Positions 57,989 to 64,000 of a stretch of DNA of 64,000 nucleotides are shown here, one piece after another; within the stretch, counting starts at the first letter, position 1, and each line of letters opens with the position of its first letter. The DNA is taken from positions 92,397 through 156,396 of the forward strand of contig DF236996.1 of assembly GCA_000708835.1 (NCBI GenBank), in the 5' to 3' direction. The DNA is from Klebsormidium nitens. Taxonomy: Eukaryota; Streptophyta; Klebsormidiophyceae; Klebsormidiales; Klebsormidiaceae. The notes beneath the pieces are model-generated. The model was not told the DNA's origin, made no database searches, and worked only from the letters and a program-made list of their open reading frames with translations. Both the position numbers and the translations under genes were made by a program.

Positions 57989-60061
57989 GCGAGACTGCTC
58001 AAGGAAAAGCAGTGCTCAATGTGACGCACATGCAGATTCCTTTTAAGGAGATCAGAAAAGCTAGCATCCAAGTCACGGAGGAATTATCACACAGACATCC
58101 GAAGGAACGGGCGAAGCAGCATTTCCTCAGGAGAGAGGGCGGCTAGTTAATCGAATGACGTTGCTTGGGCAGAATGATTATAGCCACCATTAAAAACTTT
58201 CATAGCCTTTCCCTATGTCCGTCTTGAGCCAAACGCCTGGGCCTTTGATTACCTCGTGAATTAATCGAAGCTACAGCTTCGCTCAGGCGTCACGAACAGG
58301 GTCTTAGATTCTGATCAGCAGACTATCCTCGAAACCTCGTCTTGCGTCCTTCAAAGTTCAAATCAGATAGTGAAAGACAAAAGAACCAGCACTTTGCTTG
58401 ACTTTGGTCTATGAACCGTAGTGTACGTCAGAATGAGAGAGGGGGTTGGTAAAACACAGTTGGACATCAGCAACAGACCGTGGAGACGAAGGGAACAGAT
58501 ATTACCGACGGCTCAGGAAAGAGAAGGATCTTCTCGTGGGCCTGTACGTTTGACGAACGCTGTGATCAGCCCAACTTCGGCATCAGAGCCAGAATAAGGA
58601 CGGCATCCATGATCAAATCAAAAGATCTGAGATTTGGCGGAATCGAAACGCCGACTTCCAATCTGAAGAACAATGCGCGATTCACTTTTCAAGATTCTCA
58701 ACAGGGCATACGTGCAAATCGAACGCCTCTTTCTGGCTCCTTCAATCGGAGAATGTTAGCGGGACACAGGGAACTCAGCCATCGACACATCTGAACCCTT
58801 GGATGAATCCTTCGAATCTTGAGTACATCATTCTGCTAAGAATTATTGTAGCCCCTTGAAGGATTCCCTTACAAGATCTTGGTTTCGAAGGACTTGAGTG
58901 AATATCAGCCGAGTTGTTACTTTAGGCTACTCCAGCAGCGAAGAATGTGCACACGGAACCCCGGTGCAGAAGCATGCTAGGACGAGAACCTTGTAACAAC
59001 CAAACGAACCAACTACCCGGTGCCGGGTTGGCACCTCCGAAGACTTGGAGCTTACAAGAAGTCTCACAGCTCATGGCTTCCGTACACAGCCTCATATACT
59101 TGGAGGGCTTGAGCTTTCAGAAGTCACACACGTGGGAATTGATGCCCGCCTTGGCAGTTGACGAAGTTTGACAAAAAAGAACCATATACAATAGGCAATC
59201 CATCAGGACCGATAAGATTTGACTTGTTTAGTAGATGCGTCAGAGGAGACTTGGGCGATAAGGCGGACTTGAATCCGCTCCCTGGATGCGCAACCCATCG
59301 GCCTCTCTCGACAACGCTTCTCCGCTTTCCGTTCTGACGTGGACTTGGAAGTCTGCGTTTGTGCTTCAAGGAAAAGGACAGTCAGAATGCTTCCCTACAT
59401 ACATCAGAAAGACGAAAGAGTCCGTCTATTGTCGGATTAAACGGCTCAGAACCACCGCAGGATGGCAGCCCTGGATGGACATCCCATGGGCACCGGGATC
59501 ACAGCCTTTCGCATGCAATTATGAAGTCAATCTTTGGAGTAGTCGAAGAACCAACTCGTCGAACGATTTGGCCCCTGGGATCCCATGCATTAGAACTTGA
59601 TATAGGATCTGCGTCGCAAAAACTGCGCGGAGCCTTAGCTCCAACTTCAGCATCCAATCGACGGCGATGGCAGAGGAAAAGGATGAAAAATTGCATAACC
59701 TAGGGCGCTGCCACGTGGCGTCGCTCGTACGCGGCTTGCCTTGCAATTGCTGCAGCCTCGCTACTTCGTCTGGTTGGTTAAGATCAGCCTGCTGACTGCA
59801 CGGGACGTTGTGATGCTCAGGAGCATTGAACACCGGACGGCGAAGGACCCTTGTCCAAGGAACCGAACCTTGAAAAGCAGAGGACGATCGTGCAGCCTAC
59901 CAGACCCAAACCATCAACAACGCCCGCTCTCCTGCATTCTTGAAACACACTTTCTTGGTTGTTTGCTTTTTGAAACCACCCCCAAGTAACCGCTTGGCTG
60001 AAAAGGGCCCATTGGGAATGTACATAGCCAAATCATGCCAAGGGGTTGAGTTGGCAGGCGC
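57989..60061. other. Unexplained DNA
   Basis: It contains short words shared with the array (GGAACGGGCGAAGCA near 58103, ACGGCTCAGGA near 58508), so it may be further decayed repeat. Several frames of 70-115 codons are open (for example 58480-58794 and 59359-59703), but none shows a domain or consistent splice borders. Confidence 0.35.
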
Positions 60062-60685
60062 GTGGAGTTCCTTGCACACAGCGCCTTGTTTTGCCCTATA
60101 TCTTTGTACAGGGCCAGCCTGTTGACTGGCTCGACGGTGGAAAAGGTCCCTTCAAGGCCTGACGAAAAAGAGGAAGAGATCGTTGAGGTAGAGTACAACG
60201 GAGGTCCGAATACGGCCACGTATATAAGAAGACGCCAGAAACTGCTAAAAACTGCTTCAGAAACAAGAAGCGGGGTTCAAAGCAAGGTTCAGCACATGAG
60301 GCCCAAACACAAGCCTGAGTCGACGGCAACTTCAAGTTATCAGATAAGGCTCAGGACAGGTTCCATACAGACAACACTGGGTTTGCATCTACCCAACACG
60401 CTTGCTGCTTCCATCGTCGCCCTAAGAAAAGTGTTTTCCACCTTGACAGGACTCTCCTTGACTCCAGATGCTCTTTTGTCTTTGAATTTTTTGACCTCTC
60501 AAAAGCGGCTTTACTCCAATAGCATAGCTGGTAAAACTAAGATTATGGTAAAGGCCACGGCCACTCACGAGGAGATGATGCACTTTCCTGATCTGCTTAC
60601 AATAAACGACTTGAATGATTTTATTAGCTTGATCCGCTCATTTTCGAGATGGCCACCAATCCGAGGAAACGAACGTAGACGTTGA
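60062..60685 (+). CDS. Hypothetical ORF, weak
   Basis: The longest uninterrupted frame of the last 6 kb, 207 codons. It has an acidic patch (DEKEEEIVEVEY), a basic stretch (YIRRRQKLLKTASETRS) and a Leu-rich C-terminal part (LHLPNTLAASIVALRKVFST). A possible acceptor (TTTGTACAG) lies at 60103-60111, so an exon could start there instead of at the ATG. Third positions are less GC-rich than in the certain genes of this window. No family is recognised; it may be part of an old mobile element or chance. Confidence 0.25.
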   Translation: MEFLAHSALFCPISLYRASLLTGSTVEKVPSRPDEKEEEIVEVEYNGGPNTATYIRRRQKLLKTASETRSGVQSKVQHMRPKHKPESTATSSYQIRLRTGSIQTTLGLHLPNTLAASIVALRKVFSTLTGLSLTPDALLSLNFLTSQKRLYSNSIAGKTKIMVKATATHEEMMHFPDLLTINDLNDFISLIRSFSRWPPIRGNERRR

Positions 60686-63600
60686 CAGCAACCAGCACAG
60701 CATCAGAATTGCTAGTCTAGAAGGTTCAAACGTTGATCTAGAAACATGGGATCGCCGATCAGAAAAAAGAGAGTGCGGCAGGTGCAGCGTCCCTGCCGAA
60801 CAGACACGGATACTAAACATACAAAGAAACGCGCTCTTTTCCTGAGAGGGGTAGGAGGATTGCCCCGCTACGACTTCAGTAAACTTTCAAGCGCTTGGTT
60901 GACCTTCCTTCTATGAAAGTGGTTTTGATCAAACTACTGTAACTTCAAAGAACCTTCTGCCTTTCTATTCGAAGCGGCCTCTTTAGCAAAGGCCTAACCG
61001 GTTGCTTATTAGAAGCTAACAGTGCGTTCAAAGAGCTTGTTTGGGCTATCTGCAAGTAACTGCCAGTACCAAAAGCCTAAGAAAGTGCCGGCTCAACGCA
61101 CCAATCAAGCCATCCGTTGGGCTTGAAAAAACGACTCAGCCCAAGAAGGTCAATCTCATCTTAGCCTCACTTGAGATCAAATTATGGTTTAGCGGTTCCG
61201 GCCACTTGCCTCAACTCTACGAAAAGTGCTTTAAGACCCTCGCCGGCACGACCGAAAGTAGCAGCTAGAGAACGAGCAAGGCGAGGGGATCATCCAGACG
61301 TCTGTGCGGTCGGAATGCTGCTTTCGATCGCAATATCACCGGGTAATCGGACGATGTCCGCGACACGAGCAGACTCGTCCGGACCGGCACAGGAAGCTTT
61401 CGCCCTTACCAAGACTGGTTAAAGTGCAACGAACCAGATATAAACCCAGGTTCAGATGTAGAAGGGCATGTAACCAATCACGAGCCAAACTTGGTTAATA
61501 TCTGTTTCGTCCGGTGCGGACGCCTCACGGAAAGCTGGGGCATGGCTTTAAGCAGTTCCTTCACAACAAAACTTCCCAGGCACGGGCACGGCGAATATCC
61601 ACATACATACGAACGCTTCATCCAAATCGCCGGAGGTTTGAACGACTGGGAAGCAGCAGCAACCAATCGGACCATACTCGAGACGATACGAACAAACCCG
61701 CCGCATGCTGGCCGGTCAAGCAAACCCAACTGGAAACCCTCGGTTCAAGAATCCAGTCATACGAGGTCTTCCAGGCTTCGGGTGGAGCACCTCCAAAACG
61801 TAACGGGCATATGGGAAGTCAAAAGTTACAAGCAACTCAATACTTCCAACGCTCCAAGTTGTTCGTCGAGAGAATCTTGGTGGCTTGTTTCATTGCCCAC
61901 GACGGGTTATTTCAAGCGTATTTCGGCTGATTCACCCTCGGACGTTTATGCTCGGGATAAAGCGGCAGGACTCCATCAACCTTCATTTTACAGTTCAACT
62001 TTCGACACAACAAAACCTTGCACGATCATGAAAGCTGTAGCGCTCGTGAGAAGGAGCAGGAGGTTTTCTTTGTCCCCAGACTTACAGAGAAGAAAGATGA
62101 CATGAATGCGTCATGACGACCACGAGAGAGCAAGAGCTTTGATTCTCCTTGAGGATTGAGGCACTAAAATGCGCCGATTGAGCCTGAAACGCTGATTGAT
62201 ACGACGTCACTGCGGATTGCACAAGCCTTCAGATCGACGTGCGAAGAGCAGGACAACAAAGTCGCCATCTTCTCGCAACATACGGGTGCGAGGCATCAAA
62301 GGCCGCTGCGCTAACACGGAAACGGTCCGCGACTTGACCTTTTCTGTATCCAGCAAGGCCTAGGTCGAATTGTCAGAACAAGTACCTAGCACGGAACAAA
62401 CCAGGCGCAGCGCTTGCACGCTTCCGCCATGCAGCATTCTGTCGGATTCTTATTCTGATCGAGCTGAAGCTACTTCTTCTCAAGTGCACTCTAGAAAGTA
62501 CCTCAATCACAAACTCAAATGTCAGCGCGGTCGCCAAATGCTCCCGCAATATGGACGTCGGACGGCGGCGCTTCCCTCTGCTTAAAGTGCGGGCTCCAGG
62601 GGGAAACGAAAGCAGCCCACCTTGTGATTTAGAAGCGTCTTCCAATGCTAGGTCACAGCGAACATAAAACTACAAGATGGTTTTTTTAGAAAACTCAAGC
62701 GAAGTAGAATTTGTCCTTCAAAATAAAGAGCCTGCAGATTGGCCAGAGTGAAAAGTTTAAGTTTTGAGTGTATCTCGCGACAGGTCCGAGCAGTGCAAAG
62801 GCGACACAAGGATGCTGGAACTTGCAGAACAGCAACTTACTGTGCCAATCACAAGCTCACGTTATTTCATTCTGGGACAGACGTTATTGGATGGCATCCC
62901 TAGAAAAGCGGCTTAGATGATCACACCTCCCTGGTTGGGCTCCATCAAGAATGGCCCATTCAGTCGTTCCGTTCGTCATGGCCGTTCTCGTTTCGAATAA
63001 GATCACATGTTATAGCTCAAAATACATCGGCATCGGATGTAATATCAGCGGTGCAATCGCTTCAGAAAAAGCCGTGTGACGCAAAGGCGTCTCTGAAAAT
63101 GTCACTGTCAATCCATCCATAGATTTTCAGGGACTCAAGAGAATCAGAATCTGCCAGACGTCCGACATTTCGGCTTGGGTGCTGGTTGATCTCCATATGG
63201 GCCTTTTGGTTTGAGTTAAACTCGTTTCTGATCGGATACTGGATACCGGATACCGGATACCGGGTACCCAAAACTGCTCTTTCTAGCGCAAATCATCCAT
63301 GTAAAGGAAGTCAAACCTCTGCAGACGTTTGACGGGGACGCGCAAAAACGGACGCACTCTCATCGACAGACTAGAAGCGAAAGAGCCGCGGTTGAGCAGC
63401 CCAATAACTCCGCTTTTGCGGGGCCAACCAATGCATCACGTGCAGGAGCTAGATGCATTCGAATCTGACCAATCCTGAGATGCGTTCTAGCGCAATAATG
63501 ACAAAGGCCTTGAAAGTGGGGGTTTATACTCTCAGCTGGCTCGACAACCGGCAGGAGAAGCTGGTGGCCTCGTCCTTGTATTCGCTATCGCTGATAGCGA

Positions 63601-64000
63601 CAGGCATCTCACTAACACGCCAACTTCTTGTGTGGTTACGCCAATTACTTCGGAGTTGACATCTCAAAGTTAAACAGTGACCTCAACCCCGAAGATTTCC
63701 TCCCTTTCAAGTGCAAAGCAGGATTATGGAGTTGTAGTCCGAACGTTCCCACAGCCCAGTTGCAGCTCAGAACCTCTGGGAGCGGTACGCAAGAAGGTAC
63801 GGTCATTCAAGACCTCTGTTGGTTGTTCTTGCTGAAGACCTTAATCTCAGGAGCGACCAATTGCAGAAGGCATCTGGGCTGTAATTCTGAAGTTGGTTGG
63901 AGGGGCCAATGAATACTCCCATCATAGCCTTCGACTCTTCAATTTTGTTGCCTGCATCCGCAATTACTAACGATGGCTTTGCTGCTTCCTGAAAGGGCAT
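60686..64000. other. Unexplained DNA
   Basis: No certain gene. A frame around 61400-62105 stays open (KCNEPDINPGSDVEGH, then LVNICFVRCGRLTESWG) and another at 63628-63912 has several cysteines (CGYANYFGVDIS, FKCKAGLWSCSPN); neither matches a family I know. A short tandem repeat of GGATACC units lies at about 63235-63270. Confidence 0.3.

Noticed and set aside
57840-57990. Possible tRNA because of a GGTTCGGATT word and stems
   Set aside because: The stems are 10 bp with wrong spacing, and neither strand gives a complete acceptor, D, anticodon and T arm set.
61491-62105. 204-codon plus-strand frame with an overlapping 138-codon frame
   Set aside because: Two frames are open over the same DNA, no domain is visible and there is no support from splice borders; kept only as a note in the unexplained region.

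Overview
This is nuclear DNA of a eukaryote with spliceosomal introns. Exons of 31-320 nt are separated by introns of 100-1,500 nt with GT...AG ends, the exons are GC-rich, and repeat-laden intergenic DNA fills much of the second half. A bestrophin of the plant/cyanobacterial kind, RPN2, a hydroxyproline-rich-type proline tail and telobox-like AACCCTA motifs suggest a green alga on the land-plant (streptophyte) line. A Klebsormidium-like alga is my guess, from gene style only. The window is a scaffold with one 640-bp run of N (35014-35653).

Layout: (1) 223-8470 (+): the last 12 exons of ribophorin II (RPN2), a subunit of the oligosaccharyltransferase in the ER membrane; its start lies before the window. 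Its introns hold a 52-bp minisatellite and a fragment of a group II intron reverse transcriptase. (2) 9773-10879 (+): a single-exon bestrophin-family anion channel. (3) 12895-15629 (-): a four-exon secreted protein built of double-cysteine modules. (4) 17896-18154: a short TA-flanked inverted-repeat element (MITE-like), inside a stretch rich in GTAC. (5) 19075-37171 (+): a giant secreted protein of about 1,800 residues. It has three tandem right-handed beta-helix domains made of Pmp-like GGA...F..N coils, mostly one coil per phase-0 exon, followed by a proline-rich tail with four six-cysteine modules. (6) 40675-42937 (-): part of an unrecognised gene whose exon edges have been tandemly duplicated into both flanking introns. 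(7) About 44000-57600: an old array of 3.5-3.9 kb repeats. Pieces of them are conserved as protein on the minus strand but broken by stops and frameshifts, so they are probably decayed paralogues. (8) 57600-64000: mostly unexplained DNA, with a twin hairpin at 57928-57988 and one weak ORF.

The best candidate for an undescribed system is the modular beta-helix gene: each exon is close to one structural turn, and whole 'linker + N-cap + coils + C-cap' cassettes have been repeated three times. Its neighbour on the opposite strand shares a related cysteine spacing, so the two may both be wall or surface proteins; that link is inference.
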